In this document: positions 1 to 7,613 of the stretch, piece after piece
Layout of the letters: every line of letters begins with the position of its first letter
How positions within the stretch are numbered: the first letter of the stretch is position 1
DNA from: ZC4RG17 sp035304485
Lineage (GTDB): Bacteria > Actinomycetota > Acidimicrobiia > Spongiisociales > ZC4RG35
Direction: 5' to 3'
Length of the DNA: 31,605 bases
NCBI GenBank assembly: GCA_035304485.1
Contig: DATGPZ010000252.1
Location: forward strand, 1-31,605
Program-made: the position numbers and the translations under genes
Notes under the pieces: generated by a model
Database searches by the model: none
Told to the model about the DNA's origin: nothing
Seen by the model: only the letters and a program-made list of their open reading frames with translations

Positions 1-2075
1 TCGTGGACGTCGACTGCCAACAGGTCGCCGGACAGTGGGCAATAGAAAGCCGACATCGTGAGGTCGGAATGGAGGCCATCGAGATCGAAGTCCCGATGCA
101 GCGCACCTTCCCTCCAGCGGGTGGAGCCCACACTGAGGACCGCACCGGCCCGGGAACGGACTTCCCAGCCGGCGTCTCCTCGGAACAGATTCAGCGAGGG
201 GCCGAACGGCAGACCCTCTTCACTGTCGGAGTCCTGGGTTTGAGGGTCCGCGCCTAGCCTCTCCCGGCGAATTTCGAGCCGTCTTCGCTCGGTCGCCTCC
301 GGATCGACCATGTCACCGACGAGAACCACTCCGTACACGGACTCTGCCTGCTGCTCGGTGACGATCCCACTACTGACGTCCGCCAGCACCTCCATCGGAT
401 CCCGAAGGATCGGGTCGCCGACGCCGCCGCCACCTTGCCAGGAGACCCCGAACACGTCCTTCGTGGTGATCGTGCGACGCCCGGGTTTCGGGCCGAGATC
501 CTCCCAGGTGCCGGCCATCTCCCCGAGATCGTGGGGTAGACGGTCGGGATATCCGTTTTCGAGGGCACCCCGGCCGAAATGCTGGCGGACTACCGAACCC
601 GGATGGCCCCCGAGCAAGCCGACCGAGTTCGGAACCTCGGCTCCATGGGTCATGATCAGTGCTTCGGCCCGCTCGACCCCGTGCACCGTCACGGCGATCT
701 CGGCGGAGGCTCCTCCCCGCCGGGTACCGGCGCCTCCTGTGTCGGCGCGCAAGCGCCGGTACAGGTAGAGGAGAGGCGATTTCTGCTCGTTGGTTTCGAC
801 GTCGGCGATACTCGGGATGGGCACGGCCGGCGGGCCACCGGCGTCGATCCCGTCGCGAGACGTGTAAGCCCCGGACCCTCCCGCGAGCGGGTCGAGCAAA
901 TGCAGCCCGAACCGCTCACCGAACTGGTTGACTCCGCCCATGTTCAATGTGGCCATGGTTCCCGAACTGACCGCCTGAGCCCGATCTGAGAACTCCTCGG
1001 AAGCCGCCAACAAGAGGCTCAGGGCTCGGCACACGACGTTGGTCACCACCCAGATCGTCTCCACGGTGGCACTGCCAACCGGCGCAGGATGAGTTGCAGT
1101 GCAGATGAGCCCATCGGGGGCGGCGATCTCGACCGGACGCAACAGTCCCTCGTTCCAAGGGATCCCAAAGCCCAGGGTGGGAATGAGCCCGCCGGTGATA
1201 CCACCCATCAAGCCGGCTCGAGTGGCGTTGATGAATCCGGGGCTCTGGGGACTGCTGTCTCCGAAGTCGAACAGCAGGTGATCTCCCGTCTTCGTGAGAA
1301 CCAGGTCGATTCGATACAGCGTGTTGCTGTGGCCGTCGTGTTCGAGGAAATCCCGTACATGGACCTTGCCGTCGGGCATCAGGCGAAGGCGCTCACGAGT
1401 TTGCTGCTCGGTTTCGTCGATCATGCGCCGCATCGTGGCCATCACGAACTCGGCCGTTTGGCGATCCATCAGGTTCTGGAGACGAGCATTCGCCACGTTC
1501 AATGTGGCTATGAAGGCCCGAATATCGAGTCCCAACGCCTCCGGCAACCTGCTGGCCGTGACGATTAGCTCGAGGACGTCTTCCCGGAGCTCGCCCCGAT
1601 CCACCAACTTGACGGCGGGAATTCGAAGACCCTCTTGATAGACCTCCCGAGCCTTCGGTGACCAGGAGGCGAAGTCCATGCCGCCGACGTCGGTCTCGTG
1701 GGCCATCACCCCGGCCCATGCCACGATCTCTCCGTCTCTGAATATGGGGGCGGCCATCTGGACGTCGTTCTGGTGCAAGGCGCCCACGTATGGGTCGTTC
1801 CCGATGAACATGTCACCTTCGCGGATGTCGACCGTCTTGCGTCGCTGTAGGTGACGGATGAACGTTCCCACGGGTGCAGCCTCATGGGTCACCTGGTGGC
1901 CCATGGTGGCGAAGGAGCCATCGGGCAGGTACAGGCCCGTGAAGAAGTCGGTTGCCTCCGTGACCGTCGGGGAGCCGGACACACTCTGGAGAGCGATCCG
2001 CATCTCCTCGGTTATCGCCAGCAGGCGATTTCGTACGACCTCGTAGGCGATCGGATCCATCAGGTCGATGCTCAT
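1..2075 (-). CDS. hyuB: HyuB-type hydantoinase/oxoprolinase or ketone carboxylase subunit (partial, C-terminus beyond window)
   Basis: The frame is open from an ATG at 2075 to the left edge, giving 691 visible codons and no stop. HyuB hallmarks are present: MDPIAYEVVRNRL at residues 6-18, NDPYVG at 93-98 followed by HQND at 101-104, and the late glycine motif GGGGVGDP at 548-555, followed by YGVVL near 582. A typical HyuB would end shortly after this. Here about 100 more residues follow, ending in YCPLSGDLLAVDV (678-690), which resembles the C-terminal CP..G.LL.V.V block of acetone carboxylase gamma subunits. The ATG overlaps the hyuA stop as ATGA, so the two are translationally coupled and probably form one complex. 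The family includes ATP-dependent hydantoinases, 5-oxoprolinases and acetone/acetophenone carboxylases. The tail and the BKACE neighbour favour a carboxylase; that is inference. Confidence 0.9.
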   Translation of the reverse strand, partial: MSIDLMDPIAYEVVRNRLLAITEEMRIALQSVSGSPTVTEATDFFTGLYLPDGSFATMGHQVTHEAAPVGTFIRHLQRRKTVDIREGDMFIGNDPYVGALHQNDVQMAAPIFRDGEIVAWAGVMAHETDVGGMDFASWSPKAREVYQEGLRIPAVKLVDRGELREDVLELIVTASRLPEALGLDIRAFIATLNVANARLQNLMDRQTAEFVMATMRRMIDETEQQTRERLRLMPDGKVHVRDFLEHDGHSNTLYRIDLVLTKTGDHLLFDFGDSSPQSPGFINATRAGLMGGITGGLIPTLGFGIPWNEGLLRPVEIAAPDGLICTATHPAPVGSATVETIWVVTNVVCRALSLLLAASEEFSDRAQAVSSGTMATLNMGGVNQFGERFGLHLLDPLAGGSGAYTSRDGIDAGGPPAVPIPSIADVETNEQKSPLLYLYRRLRADTGGAGTRRGGASAEIAVTVHGVERAEALIMTHGAEVPNSVGLLGGHPGSVVRQHFGRGALENGYPDRLPHDLGEMAGTWEDLGPKPGRRTITTKDVFGVSWQGGGGVGDPILRDPMEVLADVSSGIVTEQQAESVYGVVLVGDMVDPEATERRRLEIRRERLGADPQTQDSDSEEGLPFGPSLNLFRGDAGWEVRSRAGAVLSVGSTRWREGALHRDFDLDGLHSDLTMSAFYCPLSGDLLAVDVH

Positions 2076-4165
2076 GGTCCATCTCCGAGTTGGATCGTGA
2101 GATTCCCGAACCGGTCGACGGTCATCTCCGCCCCGGGTGGGATCACTGCCGTTTGTCCGGGATAGACGATCAGTGCCGGCCCGCGCAGTCCCTGATCAGG
2201 AGCCGGACGTGTGGTTCGGAAGACCGGAACTTTCAATGGGCTGTCGGGGTCCTCGAAGACCACCTCTCGGGCTCCCGACTGCTGGAGACGATCAGTCGGA
2301 GGTGAGACCTCGAACTTGGGGAGGAAGCCTGTGGCCACGGTTCGCACCGACAGCACCTCGAATCCGGCTTCTCTGAACGAAGAACCGGGGCCGAACAGCC
2401 TTTCGTATTCGCGCTCGAAGGCATCCATCGAGGCCTGGATCGCCTTCACGTCTATGGCGCCCTCCAACTGGATGTCCAAGTGATGGGCCTGTCCACGGAA
2501 TCGGATGGCGACGGTGGTGCGCACCGATACGGCAGATGAACCGACGACTTCTGCCAGTGGTTCCACGGCACGGCTGGTAGCGGTCTGAACCGCTTCCGCC
2601 AGCTGGCTCGCTTGCTCCTCGGTCGGATCGGCGCCAAACGCAATTCGCAGGTATACCGGCTGCTCCTCGCTGCGACGGAGATCGGTGGTGCCGGTTCCTA
2701 CGGCGGACTGCACGGTCGCGGTCGGAGGGACGACGATCGTGCGAATGCCGATCTCGGCCGCCAGACCCCAGGCATGGGTTGGGCCCTGGCCGCCGTTGGC
2801 GACGAGGACAAACTCACGCGGGTCGTGACCTCGTTCGATCGTTACGCTCCGGAGGAGGTCGGCCATACGACTGTCGAGGACTCGCCTGATCCCCCAGGCG
2901 GCTTGCTCCACTGTCAGGCCCAGTGGCTCAGCGACCTCACGTCCCAGAGCCTCCCTGGCAGCCCCGATGTCGAGTGTCATGCGTCCGCCGGCGAAGTCAT
3001 CGGCTCCAAGGACACCCAGGATCAGGTCGGCGTCGGTCACAGTGGGTCGGGTTCCGCCCCGGCCATAGCAAGCCGGTCCGGGATCTGCGCCTGCACTCTG
3101 AGGGCCGACGCGCAGTGCGCCCATCCGCACTTCGGCGATGCTCCCACCCCCTGCTCCGATGGTGGCGACGTCGATCGCCGGGAACCGCACATCCGCCCCG
3201 GCTATGGTCACCTCGGACCGCATCAGCGGGACGCCGTCGATGATGGTCCCGACGTCGAAGCTGGTACCTCCCATGTCGATGGTGAGTACCCGGTCGAAGC
3301 CGAGGGCAGCAGCCATCTGTTGTGAGCTCACGACGGCTGCGGCGGGACCCGAGAGCAAGGCCGCCGCGGGGACGTTCGTGACCTCGGTGGTTCCGAGTGA
3401 ACCGCCAGTACTGGTCATGACGTGAACCGGCGTCCGGGCGCCTTCGGCCGAGAACGCTGCGTCCAACTGGGAGAAGTATCTGCTCATCACTGGAGCCAGG
3501 GAGGCGTTCACCGCCGTTGTCGACATCCGGGCGTACTCGCCCAGCCCGGGAGCCGACTCGTGGGAGAGGCATACGAATACGCCCGGTGCCTCCTCTTCGA
3601 TGATTCGCCCGATCTGGAGTTCGTGGTCGGGCCGCACGATCGACCAGAGAGTGCAGACTCCGATCGCTTCCACCCCGGTGGCGAGGAGGCGACGAACAGC
3701 ATTCCGAGTGGCGTCCTCGTCGAGTGGCAGAAGCACCTTCCCGGTGCGATCGATTCGCTCTGGCACTCCGATGATCCGCGTTCGAGGGATCACCGGCTCG
3801 AAGCGCCCCCTCTGTAGGTAATCGCCGATCTCGAGCTCGGACAGACCTGCTACCTGACGCTTCAACCGTCCGATTTCGAGCGTATCGGCGAAGCCCTGGG
3901 TGACGATCAGTCCGGCGGGAGCGAGGTCTCCGGTGAGGAGTGCGTTCAATCCGGCAGTGGTGCCGTGTCCGATGCGTTCCATTCCGGCCGAGAACTCGGC
4001 GACCGTCACACCGAACCGGTCGGCAGCTATCGCGAAGGCATCGATGATCCCACCGATGATGTCGGGCGTAGTGGGCGTCTTGACGACCTCGGATCGTCCG
4101 GCGTCCGAAACGACCCAGAGATCGGTGAAGGTGCCACCGACGTCAGTTCCGACCTGAAACCTCAT
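2072..4165 (-). CDS. hyuA: HyuA-type hydantoinase/oxoprolinase or ketone carboxylase ATP-binding subunit
   Basis: A 697-residue HyuA family protein, close to the usual 680-720. It has two actin-like ATPase signatures: VGTDVGGTFTDLWVV at residues 5-19 and IDMGGTSFDV at 296-305. The family motifs IGAGGGSIA (336-344) and SAGADPGPACYGRGG (357-371) follow. This subunit binds ATP and phosphorylates the substrate (amide or enol, depending on subfamily); with HyuB it hydrolyses cyclic amides or carboxylates ketones. The reading frame runs 126 codons further upstream, but that stretch lies over the PadR gene in another frame and is arginine-rich nonsense. The ATG at 4165 overlaps the padR stop as ATGA and places VGTDVGG exactly at the N-terminus. 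The 3' end overlaps hyuB as ATGA. Substrate is unknown. Confidence 0.93.
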   Translation of the reverse strand: MRFQVGTDVGGTFTDLWVVSDAGRSEVVKTPTTPDIIGGIIDAFAIAADRFGVTVAEFSAGMERIGHGTTAGLNALLTGDLAPAGLIVTQGFADTLEIGRLKRQVAGLSELEIGDYLQRGRFEPVIPRTRIIGVPERIDRTGKVLLPLDEDATRNAVRRLLATGVEAIGVCTLWSIVRPDHELQIGRIIEEEAPGVFVCLSHESAPGLGEYARMSTTAVNASLAPVMSRYFSQLDAAFSAEGARTPVHVMTSTGGSLGTTEVTNVPAAALLSGPAAAVVSSQQMAAALGFDRVLTIDMGGTSFDVGTIIDGVPLMRSEVTIAGADVRFPAIDVATIGAGGGSIAEVRMGALRVGPQSAGADPGPACYGRGGTRPTVTDADLILGVLGADDFAGGRMTLDIGAAREALGREVAEPLGLTVEQAAWGIRRVLDSRMADLLRSVTIERGHDPREFVLVANGGQGPTHAWGLAAEIGIRTIVVPPTATVQSAVGTGTTDLRRSEEQPVYLRIAFGADPTEEQASQLAEAVQTATSRAVEPLAEVVGSSAVSVRTTVAIRFRGQAHHLDIQLEGAIDVKAIQASMDAFEREYERLFGPGSSFREAGFEVLSVRTVATGFLPKFEVSPPTDRLQQSGAREVVFEDPDSPLKVPVFRTTRPAPDQGLRGPALIVYPGQTAVIPPGAEMTVDRFGNLTIQLGDGP

Positions 4166-4785
4166 GAGACGACCACGCGGGGTTCGTCGGGTCGGGTCCG
4201 TGGTTGCTCTTCGAAGCGGTTCAACCACGACAACACGTCGTCTGCCCAGGCGATCTCTTGTCGCGCTCGCTCGACGTTGCCCCGGAGCGCAAAGGCTTTG
4301 AGCCCGGCCACGAGCTCGGGATCGGCGTCTTTGCGGGCGACCAGACGCTTGCGTAGTCGCGGATGAGTTCGAGCGTCGACTTGCCTGAGCTGCTCGCGAT
4401 ACACGCCGAGAAGCCAGGCGTAGTGAGAGCGGTGGTCCTCGAGGTGCTGCCTTATGGTGTCCAGAGGCATCTCGTCGAGATAGATGAACTTCGTTCGTTC
4501 TGGGTCTCGAGAAGGTGGGTACTCGACGGGCTCCGCCAGCCACTGGCGTAACTCGGCCCGGCCGCGATCCGTGATCTCGTAGATCCGCTTCGTCCTGCCG
4601 TCGTTCCCGTCAGGTGGACGGCTCCAGAGAAGCCCTTCTTCTTCGAGACGCCGCAATTCCGGATAGATCTGGCTGTGGGAAGCGTGCCAGAACCACCCCA
4701 TCGACTCGCTGAACTCGCGGGCGATCGCGTATCCGGAGGCCCCCTCCGTGCTGAGGAAGCCGAGGAGGGCGAAGCGAAGCGACAT
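4162..4785 (-). CDS. PadR family transcriptional regulator
   Basis: A 207-residue PadR-type repressor. Residues 1-80 form the winged helix-turn-helix with the family pattern (SGYAIAREF, then WHASHSQIYPELRRLEEEGL, then the wing around RTKRIYEIT). The remainder matches the Vir_act_alpha_C dimerisation region. PadR proteins typically repress catabolic genes and are relieved by the pathway substrate. It is the second gene of the BKACE-padR-hyuA-hyuB operon: 9 bases downstream of the BKACE stop and overlapping the hyuA start. No Shine-Dalgarno precedes its ATG (the sequence there is CCTCCTC), so translation probably depends on coupling to BKACE. It most likely regulates its own operon from the promoter near 5724-5752. 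The inducer cannot be read from the sequence. Confidence 0.92.
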   Translation of the reverse strand: MSLRFALLGFLSTEGASGYAIAREFSESMGWFWHASHSQIYPELRRLEEEGLLWSRPPDGNDGRTKRIYEITDRGRAELRQWLAEPVEYPPSRDPERTKFIYLDEMPLDTIRQHLEDHRSHYAWLLGVYREQLRQVDARTHPRLRKRLVARKDADPELVAGLKAFALRGNVERARQEIAWADDVLSWLNRFEEQPRTRPDEPRVVVS

Positions 4786-4794
4786 GAGGAGGAA

Positions 4795-5697
4795 TCAGGC
4801 GCGGGTCGGAGCGTCGACGGGTTTCAGCCCGAACATCTCCCGGGCCTCCGCCGGGGTGGCGGGTTCCAGGTCGAGTTCGGTGAGGATCCGCACCATCCGT
4901 TCGACCAGCTGGACGTTGGTGGCCAGCTCTCCCCGCCGGTAGTAGATGTTGTCCTCCAACCCCACTCGGGCGTGACCACCCAGCAGTATGCCGTGGACCG
5001 TCGCCGGCAGCTGTGAGGGGCCGACGGCGCTCACGCCGAATACCGAGTTGTCGGGCAGATCTTCGACGAACCGCTGGAGGTTCTTCGGCGTGTAGGGCGT
5101 GGCGCCCGTCATCAGCTTGTGGGTTCCAAGGACGATGTTGAAGTAGTAGGGGGGCTCGTCGTAGCCGAGCTCGATCAACGAGTTCACCGGCTCGAGGTCA
5201 GCGAGTGACATGATCTCCCACTCTGGCTTGATACCTCTTTCCTTCATGGCTTCCGCTAGGCGGATCATCCGACTCCAGCTGGTGTCCATGAGGAGCTCGA
5301 GATCGTCCCGATGCATACATTGCATGTGGGGATCGAAAGTGCACATCTCGGCTCCGGCCATCGTTCCCTTGATGCGCTCCTCGAACGAGATCTCTTTTCG
5401 TCCGTCGGGGAGCTCGGTGATCATGTCGCCGCTGATTCCCCCGCCAGTGGAGTTGTTGATGATGATGTCGCAGCGCTCTCTGACGAGGTCGTTGATCCGT
5501 CGATAGATCTCCGGATCACAGGTCGCCTGACCATCGGGCCGCCGGGCGTGGATCGCCGCCACGCTGGCTCCCGCCTCCCAGCACCGAACTATGTCGTCGG
5601 CGATCTCCTCGGGTTGCGTCGGCAGGTGAGGAGACACCGACTTGTCAGCCATTCCTCCCGTCGGCGCGATCGTGATTGCGACTTTTCGACGAGCCAC
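4795..5697 (-). CDS. BKACE family (DUF849) beta-keto acid cleavage enzyme
   Basis: A 300-residue BKACE protein. Known family members condense a beta-keto acid with acetyl-CoA and release acetoacetate plus a new acyl-CoA (Kce of lysine fermentation is the founding case). Recognisable blocks are APTGG (11-15), SPHLPTQPEEIA (22-33), NNSTGGG (81-87) and GGHARVGLEDN (240-250), which carries the conserved Arg, the metal-ligand Glu and the following Asp. The usual metal motif H-x-H-x-R reads A-I-H-A-R here (48-52), so the first histidine is replaced by alanine. The GTG start has a good AAGGAG five bases upstream. First gene of the operon with padR, hyuA and hyuB. Next to a possible ketone carboxylase, it could cleave the beta-keto acid that enzyme makes; this is inference. 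Confidence 0.92.
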   Translation of the reverse strand: MARRKVAITIAPTGGMADKSVSPHLPTQPEEIADDIVRCWEAGASVAAIHARRPDGQATCDPEIYRRINDLVRERCDIIINNSTGGGISGDMITELPDGRKEISFEERIKGTMAGAEMCTFDPHMQCMHRDDLELLMDTSWSRMIRLAEAMKERGIKPEWEIMSLADLEPVNSLIELGYDEPPYYFNIVLGTHKLMTGATPYTPKNLQRFVEDLPDNSVFGVSAVGPSQLPATVHGILLGGHARVGLEDNIYYRRGELATNVQLVERMVRILTELDLEPATPAEAREMFGLKPVDAPTRA

Positions 5698-5723
5698 ACG
5701 TCTCCTTTCTCCTCTGAGGGCGA

Positions 5724-5752
5724 AGACTGCCGGATCCGAAACTACTTGTCAA
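5724..5752 (-). promoter_or_regulatory. Candidate promoter/operator of the BKACE-padR-hyuAB operon
   Basis: On the minus strand a perfect -35 TTGACA (5752-5747) is followed after 17 bases by a weak -10, CAGTCT (5729-5724), about 27 bases before the GTG of BKACE. The -35 sits inside the short palindrome CTTG-N-CAAG (5745-5753), a possible operator half-site pair. A second small inverted repeat, CCAT-N6-ATGG, lies just upstream at 5758-5771. PadR could act here, but neither repeat is the classic ATGT-N8-ACAT. Confidence 0.38.
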
Positions 5753-5901
5753 GACTTCCATATTCAGATGGAGCCCGACCTGGCAATCACAGCGACGATG
5801 CTACCGGCCAACATGTAAGAACTGACTGGTTGTGAAGAGACCGTGAGGAGACAATGCCACGCGGCCAGCGGCCAACTACCCCGGCCGACCCATCTCGTCC
5901 C

Positions 5902-5907
5902 TAGCCT
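5902..5907 (+). promoter_or_regulatory. TAGCCT -10 box, putative leaderless start of the nitroreductase gene
   Basis: TAGCCT fits the actinobacterial -10 consensus TANNNT and lies exactly 6 bases before the ATG at 5914, the spacing expected when transcription starts on the A of ATG. No recognisable -35 is seen. The remainder of the 216-base divergent intergenic region (5698-5913) holds no gene that I can support. Confidence 0.45.
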
Positions 5908-5913
5908 GCGGAG

Positions 5914-6558
5914 ATGGATCTCAAGGAAGCTCTCTACACGACCCGGGCGATGCGACGGGTGGCACCCGACCCGGTGCCCAACGAAGTGGCGGCCGCCATG
6001 TTGGATGCGGCGGTGCGGGCGCCGTCGGGTGGCAATGCCCAGAACTGGCGCTTCGTGGTGGTCACCGATCCCGATCTGCGTGGCCAGCTGGCTCCGGTCT
6101 ACCAGCGAGCCTGGGAGACCTTGCAAGGAACCGTCTACAAGGGACGCCGGGAACGGGCGGAGGCCTCCGGGGACGAGGTGACACTGCGAGTCATGCGTTC
6201 GTCGCAGTGGCTGGCCGACAACTTCGCTCAGGTGCCGATGTGGCTGTTCGTATTCAGCCGCAACGACGCCACCGGGGCCTCGATCTACCCCGCGGTTTGG
6301 AGTGCCATGCTCGCCGCTCGAGAGCATGGGGTGGGTACCTGCCTGACCACGATCCTGGGATCGTTCGAGCCGGAGGCGGTCTTCGACATCTTGGGGGTCC
6401 CCACCGACAAGGGTTGGCAATTGGCAGCCGCTGTCTCGTGCGGTTATCCGCTAGGGCGATGGGGTGTGGCCCGGCGGGCGCCGGTCGAGAAAGTGTCGTT
6501 CAGCCAGCGATGGGGTGAGCCGCTGGATTTCGAGGTGAACGGCCCCTTGTGGCCGTGA
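5914..6558 (+). CDS. Nitroreductase family FMN oxidoreductase
   Basis: A 214-residue protein of the nitroreductase fold, a dimeric flavoenzyme reducing quinones, nitro groups or other electron-poor substrates with NAD(P)H. The N-terminal FMN-phosphate region is clear (TTRAMRRVAPDPVPNE, residues 9-24, then APSGGNAQNWRF, 36-47). The middle AAREHGVGTCLTT and the late region AAVSCGYPLG complete the fold. Length is standard. It is transcribed away from the BKACE operon and faces dgt, with 20 bases between the stops. A TAGCCT box 6 bases before the ATG suggests a leaderless transcript. Position beside the BKACE/HyuAB operon is suggestive but there is no co-transcription, so I assign no role in that pathway. 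The physiological substrate cannot be predicted. Confidence 0.88.
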   Translation: MDLKEALYTTRAMRRVAPDPVPNEVAAAMLDAAVRAPSGGNAQNWRFVVVTDPDLRGQLAPVYQRAWETLQGTVYKGRRERAEASGDEVTLRVMRSSQWLADNFAQVPMWLFVFSRNDATGASIYPAVWSAMLAAREHGVGTCLTTILGSFEPEAVFDILGVPTDKGWQLAAAVSCGYPLGRWGVARRAPVEKVSFSQRWGEPLDFEVNGPLWP

Positions 6559-6578
6559 GGCGGTAGACCCCGCTCGGC

Positions 6579-7613
6579 TCAGAACAGGGTCGGGCGAAAC
6601 AGGCGGTCGTGGGTCCGGAGAGCGTACCGGTCGGTCATCCCCGCCACGTAGTCGATCGCCCGCGTGAGGGGGTCTGCCCCCGGCACGGTGTAGCTGTCGG
6701 GGACCTCCTCGTGGTGGGCCGCGAAGTAGTCGACCAGATCACGGATGACCTTGATGGCCCTCTGCTTCTGAGCGTCCATCGTGTGGTGCAGATACACCCG
6801 CTCGAACATGAAATCGCGCAGGCGGTGCATGATCTCGAGGTCCTCGGGTTCCATCGTCACCTCGCCGGCTGCGTGCGAAGCCTCGACGACCGACGTGATC
6901 ATCGCCCCGATCCACTCTCGGGCGGTGGCGCCGAAGCGGGTCAACACCGAGGTCGGGATCTCGTGGTAGTCGATCACCCCGGCTCGGAGTGCGTCGGCCA
7001 CATCGTGGGTCAGGTAGGCGATTCGGTCGGCGAATCGGCACAACATCCCCTCGGGGGTCTCGGGCGGCGGGTCGATCCGCCAGGAGTGGGCACGAATGCC
7101 GTCCAGGACCTCCCATGTGAGGTTGAGCGGCTCGAGGATCGAGAGAGTCCGCACACCGTGGGCCGCGTGGAGCCAGTCACCTTCCACGTAGGGGCTGAGC
7201 GCATCCTCCCCGGTGTGACCGAATGGCGAGTGGCCCACGTCGTGAGCCAGGCAGATGGCCTCGGTCAGCGTCTCGTTCAGACCCAAGGAGACGGCCATCG
7301 CCCGGCCGACTTGGGTGACCTGGAGCGTGTGGGTGAGACGGGTGACGAAGTGGTCGCCTTCGGGGTTGAGGAAGACCTGAGTCTTGTGCTTGAGACGTCG
7401 AAACGCCTTCGAATGGATGATCCGATCCCGATCTCGCTCGAAGGCGGTCCGGTACTCGTCTGGCTCCTCAGCTTCTTCCCGACCGCGGGTCCGGTCGGCC
7501 TTGGTTGCGATCGGGGCGAGCAGCTCGTGCTCGAGCCGCTCGCGCTCTTCCCTCCTGCGCACCAGGAGGTTGGCTCCGGTCTCCCGACCGCCGACTTCCG
7601 GCGTCCCACCCAT
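6579..7613 (-). CDS. dgt: Deoxyguanosinetriphosphate triphosphohydrolase-like protein (HD domain)
   Basis: A 344-residue HD-domain dNTPase that splits dNTP into deoxynucleoside and triphosphate. The metal motif H...HD...D is present: H95 in RLTHTLQV, H124-D125 in AHDVGHSPFGH, and a later Asp in FADRIAYLTHD (194-204). The flanking RDRIIHSKAFRRLKHKTQVF (62-81) is diagnostic. It is on the short side for the family but has the full HD core and the usual C-terminal DPLTRAIDYVAGMTDRYA. The ATG overlaps the phnE stop by one base (TGATG), so it is the last gene of the phnDCE transcript, an unusual position. In many actinobacteria dgt sits next to dnaG instead. The operon's link to phosphonate uptake is unexplained. 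Confidence 0.93.
   Translation of the reverse strand: MGGTPEVGGRETGANLLVRRREERERLEHELLAPIATKADRTRGREEAEEPDEYRTAFERDRDRIIHSKAFRRLKHKTQVFLNPEGDHFVTRLTHTLQVTQVGRAMAVSLGLNETLTEAICLAHDVGHSPFGHTGEDALSPYVEGDWLHAAHGVRTLSILEPLNLTWEVLDGIRAHSWRIDPPPETPEGMLCRFADRIAYLTHDVADALRAGVIDYHEIPTSVLTRFGATAREWIGAMITSVVEASHAAGEVTMEPEDLEIMHRLRDFMFERVYLHHTMDAQKQRAIKVIRDLVDYFAAHHEEVPDSYTVPGADPLTRAIDYVAGMTDRYALRTHDRLFRPTLF

Noticed and set aside
626..640. GTTCGGAACC inside hyuB as a third operator copy
   Set aside because: The second half-site is incomplete, there is no -10 next to it and it lies within coding sequence.
4166..4543. Longer hyuA start giving 823 residues
   Set aside because: The extra 126 residues overlap padR in another frame, are arginine-rich and unlike any HyuA; the ATG at 4165 fits the family N-terminus.
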